From NCBI RefSeq assembly GCF_030811555.1, contig NZ_JAUSQZ010000001.1, positions 2,477,241 to 2,541,240 on the forward strand: a DNA stretch of 64,000 nucleotides, read 5' to 3'. Shown piece by piece: positions 49,989 through 59,338 of the stretch (within the stretch, counting starts at the first letter, position 1; each line of letters begins with the position of its first letter). Both the position numbers and the translations under genes were made by a program. The notes under the pieces were generated by a model. That model saw only the letters and a list, made by a program, of their open reading frames with translations. It was not told the origin of the DNA and did not search any database. Source of the stretch: Kineosporia succinea (GTDB lineage Bacteria > Actinomycetota > Actinomycetes > Actinomycetales > Kineosporiaceae).

Positions 49989-52034
49989 GTGAATTCTCCC
50001 GAGCGCGGCTTCGGCGACCTGGACCACTACCTCGAGCTGCCCCGGCTCTCCGGGCTGGCTCTGTCTCCCGACGGACAGCGGCTGATCACGGCCGTCTCCG
50101 TGCTGGGGGCCCAGCGCACCACGTTCGTCAGCTCGCTCTGGGAGATCTCGGCCGACCCCGAGGGCCCGGAGGCCACCCGTCTCACCTGGGGTTCCGACAG
50201 CGAGAGCGGCGCCCGGTTCCGGCCCGACGGCGACCTGCTGTTCGTCTCCTCGCGGCCCGATCCCGACGACGACGAGGAAGAGCGCCCACCCTCGCTGTGG
50301 CTGCTGCCCGCGCGGGGTGGCGAGGCCCGGCCCTTCGTCACCCGTCCCGGCGGCGTGAGCAGTGCGGTGGTGGCGGCCGACGCCGGCACCGTGGTGCTGA
50401 CCTCGCCCACCCTGCCCTCGTCCACCACCACCGGTGACGACGAGCGGCGCCGCAAGGCCCGCAAGGAGTCCAAGGTCGTCGCCACCCTGCACGAGAGTGC
50501 GCCGTTCCGCTGGTGGGACGACTTCTGGGGGCCGGAGACCGACCGCCTCTACGCCGTCACCGGCGAGGGCAGCACCCGCGACCTCACCGGGCACACCGGC
50601 CCGGCGCTGCGTCCCGGCCCCGACTACGCCGTCACCCCCGACGGCACCACGGTCATCGCCTCCTGGCAGAAGCACACCACCGGCGGCCAGTTGCGGCCCA
50701 CTCTGGTAGCGATCGACGTGGCCACCGGCGAGCGCCGCACCCTCCTCGACACCCCCGGCACCGAGTTCATCAACCCGGTGATCTCGGCCGACGGCACCAA
50801 GGTCGCGCTGATCGCCGAGCAGACCCCCACCCCCGACGAGCCGGGCCACCTGCGGCTGGTGGTGCTGCACCTGGCCACCGGTGAGACCCGCGAGGCGTCC
50901 CCGGGGTGGGACCGCTGGCCCAGCGGCTCGGTCGTGTGGACGCCCGACGGTGAGGCCCTGCTGGTGGCAGCCGACGACCAGGGGCACTCGCCGGTGTTCC
51001 GGTTCGACCTCGACGACCGCAGCGTGCGCCGGCTGACCAGTTCCGGTGCGTTCACCGACCTGGCGATATCCCGTGACGGCGCAGCCCTTTTCGCCCTGCA
51101 CTCGACCGTCGGCTCACCGCCCGCCCCCGTGCGCATCGACCCGCAGACCGGCGAGGTCACGCCTCTGCGCGGCCCGGCCGCACCGCTCACGCTGCCGGGC
51201 ACGGTCACCGAGATCGAGACCATGGTGGTCCCCCCAGACCTTCGGCCCGGAGAGGTGCCCCCAGCCTCGGTCACCGTCCGCGGTTGGCTCGTGCTTCCGG
51301 AGGGGGCGGGTCCGGAGAACCCGGCCCCGCTGCTGCTGTGGATCCACGGTGGCCCGGCCGGCTCGTGGAACGCCTGGAGCTGGCGCTGGAACCCGTGGCT
51401 CGCCGCCGCCCGGGGCTACGCCGTGCTGCTGCCCGACCCGGCCCTGTCCACCGGCTACGGGCAGGACTGGTTCCGCCGGGGCTGGTCGGGCTGGGGCGGC
51501 GCGCCCTACACCGACCTGATCGCGATCACCGACGCGATCGAGGCCCGGCCCGACATCGACGCCGACCGCACCGCCGCGATGGGCGCCTCGTTCGGCGGTT
51601 ACATGGCCAACTGGATCGCGGGCCACACCGACCGGTTCCGCGGGATCGTGTCGCACGCCGGCATCTGGGATCTCGAGACCTTCCGCCTCACCACCGACGC
51701 CGGCTTCTTCTGGCGCCAGGTCATGAGCTCGCCGAACCGGGCCGCCAACACCGCGTCCGCGCACGCCGAGAAGATCAGCACCCCGATGCTGATCACCCAC
51801 GGCGACAAGGACTACCGGGCCCCGGTCAGCGAGTCCCTGGCCCTCTTCGCCCGGCTGGCCGAGCTCAACGTCGACGCCGAGGGCACCATGGCGCACCGGC
51901 TGCTGGTCTTCCCCGACGAGAACCACTGGATCCTCAAGCCGCAGAACGCCCGCCTCTGGTACTCCACCGTCTTCGCGTTCCTCGCCCACACCGTGCTCGA
52001 CGAGCCCTGGCAGGCGCCTGACCTGCTCCGTTAG
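49989..52034 (+). CDS. S9-family prolyl oligopeptidase / dipeptidyl peptidase
   Basis: 681 aa. N-terminal beta-propeller with repeated LSPDGQRL, FRPDGDLLFVSS, ISADGTKVALI and SRDGAALFAL blades, then the alpha/beta-hydrolase domain with catalytic S534 (GASFGGYMANW), Asp in THGDKDYRAPV and His in FPDENHWIL. Cleaves short peptides, probably acylaminoacyl or prolyl type. No signal peptide, so cytosolic. GTG start 13 bp after the CopD-CtaG stop; likely the same transcript. Confidence 0.93.
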   Translation: MNSPERGFGDLDHYLELPRLSGLALSPDGQRLITAVSVLGAQRTTFVSSLWEISADPEGPEATRLTWGSDSESGARFRPDGDLLFVSSRPDPDDDEEERPPSLWLLPARGGEARPFVTRPGGVSSAVVAADAGTVVLTSPTLPSSTTTGDDERRRKARKESKVVATLHESAPFRWWDDFWGPETDRLYAVTGEGSTRDLTGHTGPALRPGPDYAVTPDGTTVIASWQKHTTGGQLRPTLVAIDVATGERRTLLDTPGTEFINPVISADGTKVALIAEQTPTPDEPGHLRLVVLHLATGETREASPGWDRWPSGSVVWTPDGEALLVAADDQGHSPVFRFDLDDRSVRRLTSSGAFTDLAISRDGAALFALHSTVGSPPAPVRIDPQTGEVTPLRGPAAPLTLPGTVTEIETMVVPPDLRPGEVPPASVTVRGWLVLPEGAGPENPAPLLLWIHGGPAGSWNAWSWRWNPWLAAARGYAVLLPDPALSTGYGQDWFRRGWSGWGGAPYTDLIAITDAIEARPDIDADRTAAMGASFGGYMANWIAGHTDRFRGIVSHAGIWDLETFRLTTDAGFFWRQVMSSPNRAANTASAHAEKISTPMLITHGDKDYRAPVSESLALFARLAELNVDAEGTMAHRLLVFPDENHWILKPQNARLWYSTVFAFLAHTVLDEPWQAPDLLR

Positions 52035-52198
52035 CACGATCAGGGCTGGCCGGAGCGGTGGATGGTGCACCCGGGCACGGTAGCGGGAAACTTTCTGTTG
52101 CTCGTGCAACGTTTACGCTCTGGCCCGCGTCTTGCCCGCGGGAGGAAAGCCGACGGGATGCCGGCGAAACGGGACTCCAGAAGTGAGGAAAAGGCGCG

Positions 52199-52987
52199 AT
52201 GACGGAGCAGGGAGTGGACGACGAGCTCGCGGCGCGGCTCGACGTCGCTCTGCACGAACGGCTGGGAGCAACCAACGTCGATGTCGCCGCGCTCGCGGCC
52301 GGCAGCAGACGCCGGTCCCGGCGTGTTCGTACGCAGCGGATCGGTGCTGCCGTCGGTGCGCTGGCGGTGCTGATCGCGGTGCCGGCCGGCTGGCAGCTGG
52401 CCACGGCCGAGCGCCCGGCCTCGCTGCAGGCGGCGGCCCTGCTGCCCAAGCAGCACGACGCCGAGCCGGTGCCCGAGGCTGCCGGTTTCAGCGAGGCCGA
52501 CCTGCCCGAGGGGTCGTCGCTGTCCGGGGCCGCGGCCGGGGCCAGCAGTGGCTCGGTCGACCCGGAGCTGGTCTCCGGGCTGAACTGTGCCGGGCCGACC
52601 GGGGCGGCGGCCGCCACCCCCGGATCCACCGACAACGCCCAGCAGCGCGAATGGCGCTGGACCGGTGAGAAGAACGACGTGTCGCTCATCGTCACCCGCT
52701 GGGCCAGCACCGACGCGGCCGCCGACGCCCTGACCTCCCTGGCCAACGACACCTCCACCTGCACCTGGAGCGATCCGGTGGAGGTGCTCCCGCTCGAGGT
52801 CGCCGGTTCGCAACAGACCTGGGCGGCGGGTGCGACCACCGACGGTCAGGCGGTGGTGCGCACCGTGGTGCGGGTGCGCGAGCTGGTCGCCGGGGTGCAG
52901 GTGTCGGGTGACGACCTGGAGGAGACCACCGAGCTGGCCCGCGAACTGGCCGAGTCCGAGATCGGGAAGCTCGCGAAGATCCGCTGA
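52199..52987 (+). CDS. Single-pass membrane protein of unknown function
   Basis: 262 aa. A cytoplasmic N-terminus of about 50 residues (ends RRRSRRVRTQRIG) and one transmembrane helix (AAVGALAVLIAVPAGWQLA), then an extracytoplasmic part with two cysteines (LNCAGP and TSTCTW). The layout resembles anti-sigma-like or serine/threonine-rich envelope proteins, but no zinc-binding anti-sigma motif and no sigma gene are adjacent. AGTGAGGAAAAGG precedes the ATG. Ends at a perfect terminator hairpin. Confidence 0.68.
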   Translation: MTEQGVDDELAARLDVALHERLGATNVDVAALAAGSRRRSRRVRTQRIGAAVGALAVLIAVPAGWQLATAERPASLQAAALLPKQHDAEPVPEAAGFSEADLPEGSSLSGAAAGASSGSVDPELVSGLNCAGPTGAAAATPGSTDNAQQREWRWTGEKNDVSLIVTRWASTDAAADALTSLANDTSTCTWSDPVEVLPLEVAGSQQTWAAGATTDGQAVVRTVVRVRELVAGVQVSGDDLEETTELARELAESEIGKLAKIR

Positions 52988-52989
52988 GT

Positions 52990-53018
52990 GGGCCGGTTCC
53001 GGTCACCGGAACCGGCCC
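52990..53018. terminator. Perfect 13-bp hairpin between convergent genes
   Basis: Arms 52990-53002 and 53006-53018 with a 3-nt loop (TCA); between the membrane-protein gene and the acyl-CoA dehydrogenase gene. Confidence 0.85.
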
Positions 53019-53024
53019 CTGAGC

Positions 53025-54878
53025 TCAGAACGAAGCCTCGTCCAGATCCATCAGCGAGTTGTCGGTGCCCTCGAGGATCGAGCGCTCCACCGCCAGGCGC
53101 GGCAGCACCTGCGCGGCGAAGAAGCCGGCCGCCGCGATCTTGCCCTGGTAGAAGGCCCGGTCGGAGGCACTGACCGAACCTTCCAGGGCGGTGGTGGCCA
53201 CGTCGGCCTGACGCAGCAGCAGCCAGCCGACCAGCAGATCGCCGGCGGCCAGCAGCAGCCGGGTGGTGTTCTGGCCGACCTTGTAGATGTTGCGCACGTC
53301 CGCGCCCTCGACCCGGGGGTCGGCGGAGCGGGCGTCCCGCACCAGGTGGGCCACCATGCCCTGGAGGTGCTCGACGGCCTGGCCGAGCACCTCGCGCTGG
53401 GCCGCGAGCCGTCCGTCGCCGCTGTCGGCCTTCGCGAATTCGGTGATCAGCTCGGTGATCTCGCCGAACGACTGACCCTTGTCGCGCACGATCTTGCGGA
53501 AGAAGAAGTCGGTGCCCTGGATCGCCGTGGTGCCCTCGTACAGCGTGTCGATCTTGGCGTCCCGCACGTACTGCTCCAGCGGGTAGTCCTGCAGGAAGCC
53601 GGAACCTCCGAAGGTCTGCAGGCTTTCGGACCCGAGCAGGTGCCAGGCCCGCTCCGAGCCGAACCCCTTGACGATCGGCAGCAGGAAGTCGTTGAGCCGC
53701 TCGGCCCGCTCGTCGCGTTCGCCCCGCAACTCGGCGAGCTTCACCGCGTCCTGCTGGGTGGCGGTGAACTGCACCAGCGCCCGCATGCCCTCGGCGTAGG
53801 CCTTCTGCGTCATCAGCGACCGGCGCACGTCGGGGTGGTGGGTGATGGTGACGCGGGGCGCGGACTTGTCGGCCATCTGCGTCAGGTCGGCGCCCTGCAC
53901 CCGCTCCTTGGCGTAGTCGAGCGCGTTCAGGTAGCCGGAGGAGAGAGTCGCGATCGCCTTGGTGCCCACCATCATCCGGGCGCCCTCGATGATCTTGAAC
54001 ATCTGGGCGATGCCGTTGTGCACCTCGCCCAGCAGGGTGCCGGTGGCCGGGATGCCGTCCACCTCACCGAACCGCACCTCGCAGGTCGTGGAGACCTTGA
54101 GGCCCATCTTGTGCTCGACGTTCGTGACGAAGACGCCGTTGCGCTCGCCCAGTTCACCGGTCTCGAGGTCGAACTGGAACTTCGGCACCAGGAACAGCGA
54201 CAGGCCCTTGGTGCCCGGGCCGGCCCCTTCCGGCCGGGCCAGCACGAAGTGCACGATGTTGTCGGACAGATCGCTGTCGCCCGAGGTGATGAACCGCTTG
54301 ACCCCGGTGATCTGCCAGGTGCCGTCGGCGGCCTGCACGGCCCGGGTGCGGCCGGCGCCCACGTCCGAACCGGCGTCCGGCTCGGTGAGCACCATGGTTG
54401 CGCCCCAGCGCCTCTCGACGAGCAGGGCGGCGAGGCGCTGCTGCTCCGGGGTGCCCAGCCGGTAGAGGATGTTGGCGAAGTCGAAACCGGTGGCGTACAT
54501 GTGGATCGCCGGGTTCGCCCCGAGCAGGAACTCCAGCATCGACCAGCGCAGCGAACTCGGCGCGGTCACGCCGCCGATCTCCTCGGGCACGCCCATCTGC
54601 CAGAAGCCGGACTCGACGTAGGCGTTGTAGGCCCGCACGAACGACTCCGGCAGCGTGGCCGAATGGGTCGCCGGGTCGAACACGGGTGGATTGCGGTCGC
54701 TCTCGACGGTGGACGGGGCCAGGTCCTCGGTGGCGAGACGTGCCATCTCACGCAGCATCTCGCGGGCGGTGTCGCCGTCGATGTCCTCGAAGGGTGCGGT
54801 GCCCAGTACCTGGTCCCGGCCGAAGACCTCGAAGAGATTGAACTCGACGTCACGCAGATTGTGGCGGTAGTGGCTCAT
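53025..54878 (-). CDS. Acyl-CoA dehydrogenase
   Basis: 617 aa, longer than the 380-aa core family; of the FadE5/ACAD-large type with a C-terminal DUF1974/ACDH_C-like extension. Motifs: [26 protein letters not shown], the [13 protein letters not shown] block and the catalytic-Glu region [13 protein letters not shown]. Oxidises acyl-CoA to trans-2-enoyl-CoA with FAD in beta-oxidation. ATG 54878 with AGGGGAA upstream is preferred over an in-frame upstream start. An AT-rich palindrome (54914-54927) sits in the promoter zone. Confidence 0.94.
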   Translation of the reverse strand: MSHYRHNLRDVEFNLFEVFGRDQVLGTAPFEDIDGDTAREMLREMARLATEDLAPSTVESDRNPPVFDPATHSATLPESFVRAYNAYVESGFWQMGVPEEIGGVTAPSSLRWSMLEFLLGANPAIHMYATGFDFANILYRLGTPEQQRLAALLVERRWGATMVLTEPDAGSDVGAGRTRAVQAADGTWQITGVKRFITSGDSDLSDNIVHFVLARPEGAGPGTKGLSLFLVPKFQFDLETGELGERNGVFVTNVEHKMGLKVSTTCEVRFGEVDGIPATGTLLGEVHNGIAQMFKIIEGARMMVGTKAIATLSSGYLNALDYAKERVQGADLTQMADKSAPRVTITHHPDVRRSLMTQKAYAEGMRALVQFTATQQDAVKLAELRGERDERAERLNDFLLPIVKGFGSERAWHLLGSESLQTFGGSGFLQDYPLEQYVRDAKIDTLYEGTTAIQGTDFFFRKIVRDKGQSFGEITELITEFAKADSGDGRLAAQREVLGQAVEHLQGMVAHLVRDARSADPRVEGADVRNIYKVGQNTTRLLLAAGDLLVGWLLLRQADVATTALEGSVSASDRAFYQGKIAAAGFFAAQVLPRLAVERSILEGTDNSLMDLDEASF

Positions 54879-54913
54879 CGCTGTTCCCCTCGGCGCTGAC
54901 GGAACCAACTAAG

Positions 54914-54927
54914 TTACTGCTTAGTAA
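54914..54927. promoter_or_regulatory. Palindrome in AT-rich promoter, candidate TetR-type operator
   Basis: TTACT-GCTT-AGTAA, a perfect 5-4-5 inverted repeat 36 bp upstream of the acyl-CoA dehydrogenase start, within a 35-bp stretch unusually rich in A/T for this genome. TetR-family repressors commonly use such sites in lipid catabolism; the regulator is not in this window. Confidence 0.5.
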
Positions 54928-54990
54928 TATAATTTTAGAGCACAAGGTCACGGAGGGCCAGAGGCTGATCGCGTAACGGCGCCAAAATGC

Positions 54991-55031
54991 AGAGGGGCCG
55001 GGCTCCCTTGGTGGGAGTCCGGCCCCTCTGG
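54991..55031 (-). terminator. Terminator of the GlsB-like gene
   Basis: 12-bp perfect stem (54991-55002 / 55020-55031) plus an inner GCTCCC/GGGAG(T) helix, 15 bp past the stop codon. Confidence 0.8.
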
Positions 55032-55045
55032 GGGCGTGCGTCAGG

Positions 55046-55315
55046 TCATCGACCGATGCTGCGACCAGAGCGCAGACCCGAGACCAGGGCGACACCGACG
55101 GCGGCGAGCACGACCTGAACCAGGAACTCGATCCAGTCGAAGCCCTTCGTGTCGCTCAGCGAACCGACGATCGCGGTGCCGATGAGGGCCGCGACGATAC
55201 CGACGACGATGGTCAGCCAGATCGGGATGTTCTGCTTGCCGGGAACGACGAGACGTCCCAGGGCGCCGATGACCAAGCCGATGACGATAGCCCAGATAAT
55301 GCCGGTGATGGTCAT
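55046..55315 (-). CDS. GlsB/YeaQ/YmgE-family stress-response membrane protein
   Basis: 89 aa with three glycine-zipper-rich hydrophobic helices: ITGIIWAIVIGLVIGALGRL, IWLTIVVGIVAALIGTAIVG, FLVQVVLAAVGVALV. The transglycosylase-associated (GlsB) family is widespread and stress-linked, with no proven activity. GAGGAG 7 nt before the ATG at 55315 fixes the start; an upstream ATG at 55336 is rejected. Confidence 0.92.
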   Translation of the reverse strand: MTITGIIWAIVIGLVIGALGRLVVPGKQNIPIWLTIVVGIVAALIGTAIVGSLSDTKGFDWIEFLVQVVLAAVGVALVSGLRSGRSIGR

Positions 55316-55499
55316 GTGGTCACTCCTCGTGGACATCCGGGCCGCTCCTCGGCCCGGTGCTGTCTCTAGATTGATCCACTTCCGCCGGGACGCAATTCGA
55401 GAGTAATAACGCCTGTCCAGGCCTTGACGACCGGGCCGATCGACCGGTTCAGAACGTCGTTCGAGTGACCGGAAGCGGTAAACCGGCGATACTTCCTAA

Positions 55500-56042
55500 A
55501 TGGGGGAAGCCGGGCAAAGCGTGCGCGCGGATCGGGTGTTCGATCTCGGCCCGCGTCTGGCGTGGGCCTGTCTGACCCTCGGGGTCGGGCTGATCGCCGC
55601 GATGGAGATCATCGGCGTGGCCGCGCTGCTCTTCGCTCTTCTGCCCGCCACCCCGGCCGCCGTGCTGACAGCGGCGCTGCTCACCCCGTCCCTCATTGTG
55701 CTCGTCGTGATGGCCAGCGCGCTGAGCGGCCGGATCGTGGTCGGGCCGGGCGTCCTGACCCTGCGGTTCGGCCTGATCGGCGGGGCTGACGTGCCCCGCT
55801 CACTGATCACCCGCGCCGAGCGGTTCGACCCGACCACGGCGCTCACCCCGATCGGCCTGGGCATCGACGTGCCGTTCGGTTCCGGTCGCGCCACCGTGAC
55901 CCGGGGCGGGCCGGTGCACTTCGTCCGGGTCACGCTGCGCAGCCCGGCCCGGGTCCGGCTCACGGTGTGGCGGCACGCGGTGGCGAACGAACTGGTCCTG
56001 AGCACGTCCCGGCCCGACGAGCTGGTGAGTTCGCTGATCTGA
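55500..56042 (+). CDS. Membrane protein with PH-like C-terminal region
   Basis: 180 aa. Two adjacent hydrophobic helices (LAWACLTLGVGLIAAMEIIG and VLTAALLTPSLIVLVVMAS), then about 100 residues of beta-rich sequence (GVLTLRFGLIGGADVPRS, HFVRVTLRSPARVRLTV) like bacterial PH-domain proteins. Function unknown. The following aldehyde dehydrogenase gene starts 65 bp downstream. Confidence 0.65.
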   Translation: MGEAGQSVRADRVFDLGPRLAWACLTLGVGLIAAMEIIGVAALLFALLPATPAAVLTAALLTPSLIVLVVMASALSGRIVVGPGVLTLRFGLIGGADVPRSLITRAERFDPTTALTPIGLGIDVPFGSGRATVTRGGPVHFVRVTLRSPARVRLTVWRHAVANELVLSTSRPDELVSSLI

Positions 56043-56107
56043 ACACCCGGCGGATTTGTGCTCGTTCGGGCATCGCCGCCGGTGCAGTGCGGGGTCATGA
56101 TGGATCG

Positions 56108-57826
56108 ATGACCACCCAGGCCCCTCCGCACCGGAGGTTCAGCGCAGTCGACTCCGCCCTGGCCGATCTCGACCGGGGTGTCGAGATCTGGGGCCGCACG
56201 GCGCTTCCGGCCCGGAGACTGCTGCTGGCCCGGGTGCACGCGCTGACGGCCCTGTACGCGCACGACTGGGTGGAGGCCGCAGCCGAGATCAAGGGCCTGC
56301 CAACGGATTCGCCGCTCACCGGAGAGGAATGGCAGTCCGGCCCGTACGGACTTCTCACTGCACTCGCGTCCCTCATCGACACGTTCCGCGCCCTGCAGCA
56401 GGGCCGGAGCCCGGTGGACGGATACCGCTTCGGCTCCGCGCCGGGCGGCCGCACGACGGTGAGGGTACTGCCGCACGCCCCGGTCGACCGGATCATCCTC
56501 GGTGGCTGCACCGCCGACGTGTGGATGCCGCCGGGAGTGTCCGCCGAGGTGGTGAAGGCGCAGGCGGGTCAGGTCCAGCGCGACCCCGGGCGCACTGCGG
56601 GCATCGGTGCGGTGCTCGGCGCGGGGAACGTCGCGTCGATCCCGGTGCTCGACGCTCTGCACGAGCTCTTCACCGCGAATCGGGTCGTGCTGGTCAAGCT
56701 CAACCCGGTGACCGATCCGCTGCTCGGCGTCTTCCAGGCGATCTTCCGGCCCCTCATCGAGCACGGTGTGATGCGCATCGTGACCGGTGACGGCGAGGTC
56801 GGGGGTTACCTGGTGCATCATCCTCTGGTCGGACACGTGCACATCACCGGCAGTGCGCAGACCCACGACGCGATCGTGTTCGGCACCGGCCCCGAAGGCG
56901 CGGCCCGCAAGCAGGCCGGCACCCCGCTGCTGACCAAGCCGATCACCAGCGAACTGGGCGGTGTGGCCCCGGCGATCGTGCTGCCCGGGCGCTGGAGCCA
57001 GGCCGATCTGCGGTACCAGGCCGAGAACCTGGCCACGCAGAGGTTGCACAACAACGGCTACAACTGCGTCGCCACCCAGGTCGTGATCATCAGCTCGGAC
57101 TGGCCCCAGCGGCACGAGTTCCTGGCGCAGTTGCGCCGGGCGATGGCTGGGGCCCCGCCGCGGGCGGCCTACTATCCGGGCAGCGACCAGCGGATGGACG
57201 GCGTGCGCACGTCGTGCACGGACGTCGAGGAGATCGACGGTGGTCGCCTCCTGATCGGGCCGGCGGACGCGTCGACCCGGGACTACCTGTTCAGCACCGA
57301 GGTTTTCGCACCGGCCCTGGGGATCATGACGCTCCCGGGCAACGCCCGTGCCTTCCTCTCCGAGGCCGTCACCCTGGCCAACGACTCGATCAGCGGCACC
57401 CTCGGGGCGCACCTGATCGCCCACCCGTCGACGCTGCGCGAGCTCGGGGCGGATTTCGAGAAAGAGCTCGCCCGAATGCGTTACGGCTGTATCGGGATCA
57501 ATGTCTGGATCGGGCTGGGTTTCGCGCTGCCGGCCGTTCCCTGGGGGGCGTATCCGGGCAACGAATTGGCCCGGGTGGGCAGCGGAATCGGCCAGGTGCA
57601 CAACTCCCTGCTGCTGCGTGACCCCGAGCGCACGATCATCCGGGCCCCGTTCCGCCCGGCCCCGCGCTCGCTGCCGGCGGGGGAGTTCGCCCTCACACCG
57701 CCCTGTCCGCCGTGGTTCGTCACCAATCGCACGGCTCATTCCACCGGCGCCGCGCTCACCGCATTCGCCGCCAAGCCGTCGTGGCAGCGGATTCCCAGGA
57801 TTCTGGCCTCCGCGCTGCGGGGCTGA
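56108..57826 (+). CDS. Aldehyde dehydrogenase family protein
   Basis: 572 aa, longer than the 480-500 aa typical ALDH. The conserved order ITGSAQTHDAIVF, E282 in TSELGG and catalytic C320 in NGYNCVATQ is present, as is the late FSTEVFAPAL block. NAD(P)-dependent aldehyde oxidation is likely; no aldehyde can be named. ATG 56108 lies after a non-conserved upstream frame. The preceding small membrane-protein gene may be part of the same transcript. Confidence 0.88.
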   Translation: MTTQAPPHRRFSAVDSALADLDRGVEIWGRTALPARRLLLARVHALTALYAHDWVEAAAEIKGLPTDSPLTGEEWQSGPYGLLTALASLIDTFRALQQGRSPVDGYRFGSAPGGRTTVRVLPHAPVDRIILGGCTADVWMPPGVSAEVVKAQAGQVQRDPGRTAGIGAVLGAGNVASIPVLDALHELFTANRVVLVKLNPVTDPLLGVFQAIFRPLIEHGVMRIVTGDGEVGGYLVHHPLVGHVHITGSAQTHDAIVFGTGPEGAARKQAGTPLLTKPITSELGGVAPAIVLPGRWSQADLRYQAENLATQRLHNNGYNCVATQVVIISSDWPQRHEFLAQLRRAMAGAPPRAAYYPGSDQRMDGVRTSCTDVEEIDGGRLLIGPADASTRDYLFSTEVFAPALGIMTLPGNARAFLSEAVTLANDSISGTLGAHLIAHPSTLRELGADFEKELARMRYGCIGINVWIGLGFALPAVPWGAYPGNELARVGSGIGQVHNSLLLRDPERTIIRAPFRPAPRSLPAGEFALTPPCPPWFVTNRTAHSTGAALTAFAAKPSWQRIPRILASALRG

Positions 57827-57960
57827 TTCACCCGTCCGAAAGTGTCCGGATCCGCCGTCCCCATGGCTCTGTTCGGGCACCGGATGTGACCGGGTCGCCT
57901 GGAATGGCGGAATGGTTTGCCCGGGGTGATCGTTAACGAGCATGGGCGTTTCCGTTCCGC

Positions 57961-57996
57961 CTGGGCGTGGGGCAATTGCTGATGCCGCACGCCCAG
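57961..57996 (+). terminator. Terminator after the aldehyde dehydrogenase gene
   Basis: CTGGGCGTG (57961-57969) pairs with CACGCCCAG (57988-57996) and is followed by TTTC. The remaining 57997-58222 holds no recognised gene or riboswitch; only a start region for the next gene. Confidence 0.7.
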
Positions 57997-58222
57997 TTTC
58001 GGTCGCCCGGGGTTCATCTACTGCTCTGGTAGTACAACCCCAGGAGGATGCCAAATCGCCTGCCCGGCGATAAACCAGTACCTAGGATTTTTCGGCCCTC
58101 TGGTGAGGGCCCGGCAACGTCGTCGAGCACGGGAGCGGGAAGATGCGGGCAAGAATGCGGTCGAGGTGGGGAAAGGCGCTGGCCGGTAACGGCTTCCGCC
58201 CGGCAGTCGACAGGGTCGGCTA

Positions 58223-59263
58223 GTGGCCGTGCTGCCCGCGGGCTGGGTTCCCCCGCGGGTCGAGACCACCCCCGGCGTTGCGCCGAGGAACCTGACCGAT
58301 CCCGATTCCGGTCCCAGAACCGCTGCGGCACAACCGGTCGAGCCGACCACGAAGCGCCTGCGCCCTCGCGGCGGGGTGACCGGGCAGCTGCTGCTCGTCG
58401 TCGGCGCCTGGATGCTGTACTCGCTGGGCCGTTCGTTCTCCGGGCAGGACATCTCCGCGGCGGTCGAGCGGGGGCAGGCCATTCTGCGGCTCGACGACGA
58501 ACTCGGCTTCGGCTGGGTGATCGACGTCAACCAGTGGGCGCTGCAGCACGGAGTGCTCGCGGTGCCGCTGTCGATGGGCTACGCGAGCCTGCACTACCTG
58601 GTCACTCCGATGGTGCTGGTCTGGCTCTGGCGCCGGCACCCGTCGTCCTATCAGAAGGCGCTCTGGTCGCTGATCGTCATGTCGGCGATGGGCCTGGTCG
58701 TCTACGTCACGATGCCCGTGGCTCCGCCGCGTCTGCTGCCCGGGTTCGCCTGGATGGACATGCTGCGGGTCTGGTCGGACTACGGCTGGTGGGGCGCGGG
58801 GGCGAGTGCGCCGCGCGGGTTCGAGCACCTCACGAACCAGTACGCGGCCGTCCCGAGCCTGCACGTCGGCTGGGCGGTGTGGTGTGCCTGGGCCTGGCGT
58901 CGTAACGGAGGCTCGTTCGCGCGGCGCTTCGGCTGGCTGTACCCGTTCGGCGTCTCGGTCACGGTGGTGCTGACGGGCAATCACTACGTGCTCGACGTGG
59001 CCACCGGTGTCCTGGTCGCGGCCATCGCCTGCTGGATCACGCCGCGGGTGCTGGCGCCGCTCACGATGCGCCTGACCGCGCCGGTGCTGGCGTGGGCGGG
59101 TGTGCGGATCAAGGGCGGCCTGCGGACGCGCCGGGAGACACCGGTGACGGCGTCACCGGAGATGGTGGTCGGGCGGACGCCCGATGAGACGCCCGCCCTG
59201 GGGTCGCCGACCGACGATTCGGCTGCGCAGCCCATGAAACAGCCGGTGGTTGTCGACGGCTGA
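58223..59263 (+). CDS. PAP2-superfamily membrane phosphatase (Aur1/Ipt1-like)
   Basis: 346 aa with five to six transmembrane helices. PAP2 motifs: VAPPRLLPG (C1-like), PSLHVGWA (C2) and the NHYVLDVATG (C3) histidine-aspartate pair, with a gap and order typical of the PAP2_3 branch. Members dephosphorylate or transphosphorylate lipid phosphates such as phosphatidylinositol-type head groups in the membrane. GTG start. C-terminal tail rich in T, S, P. Divergent direction from the App1-type gene, and possibly linked to it by lipid metabolism. Confidence 0.9.
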   Translation: MAVLPAGWVPPRVETTPGVAPRNLTDPDSGPRTAAAQPVEPTTKRLRPRGGVTGQLLLVVGAWMLYSLGRSFSGQDISAAVERGQAILRLDDELGFGWVIDVNQWALQHGVLAVPLSMGYASLHYLVTPMVLVWLWRRHPSSYQKALWSLIVMSAMGLVVYVTMPVAPPRLLPGFAWMDMLRVWSDYGWWGAGASAPRGFEHLTNQYAAVPSLHVGWAVWCAWAWRRNGGSFARRFGWLYPFGVSVTVVLTGNHYVLDVATGVLVAAIACWITPRVLAPLTMRLTAPVLAWAGVRIKGGLRTRRETPVTASPEMVVGRTPDETPALGSPTDDSAAQPMKQPVVVDG

Positions 59264-59338
59264 GGCTGTTCGGCCGTGTCCCGAAGCACCAGTGCGGAAG
59301 ACCGCCTACGACAGGTAGATCCGTGTCCGGGGCACTGA

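Noticed and set aside
57997-58222. Riboswitch before the PAP2 gene
   Set aside because: I compared it by eye with c-di-GMP and c-di-AMP switch cores and found no matching conserved blocks.
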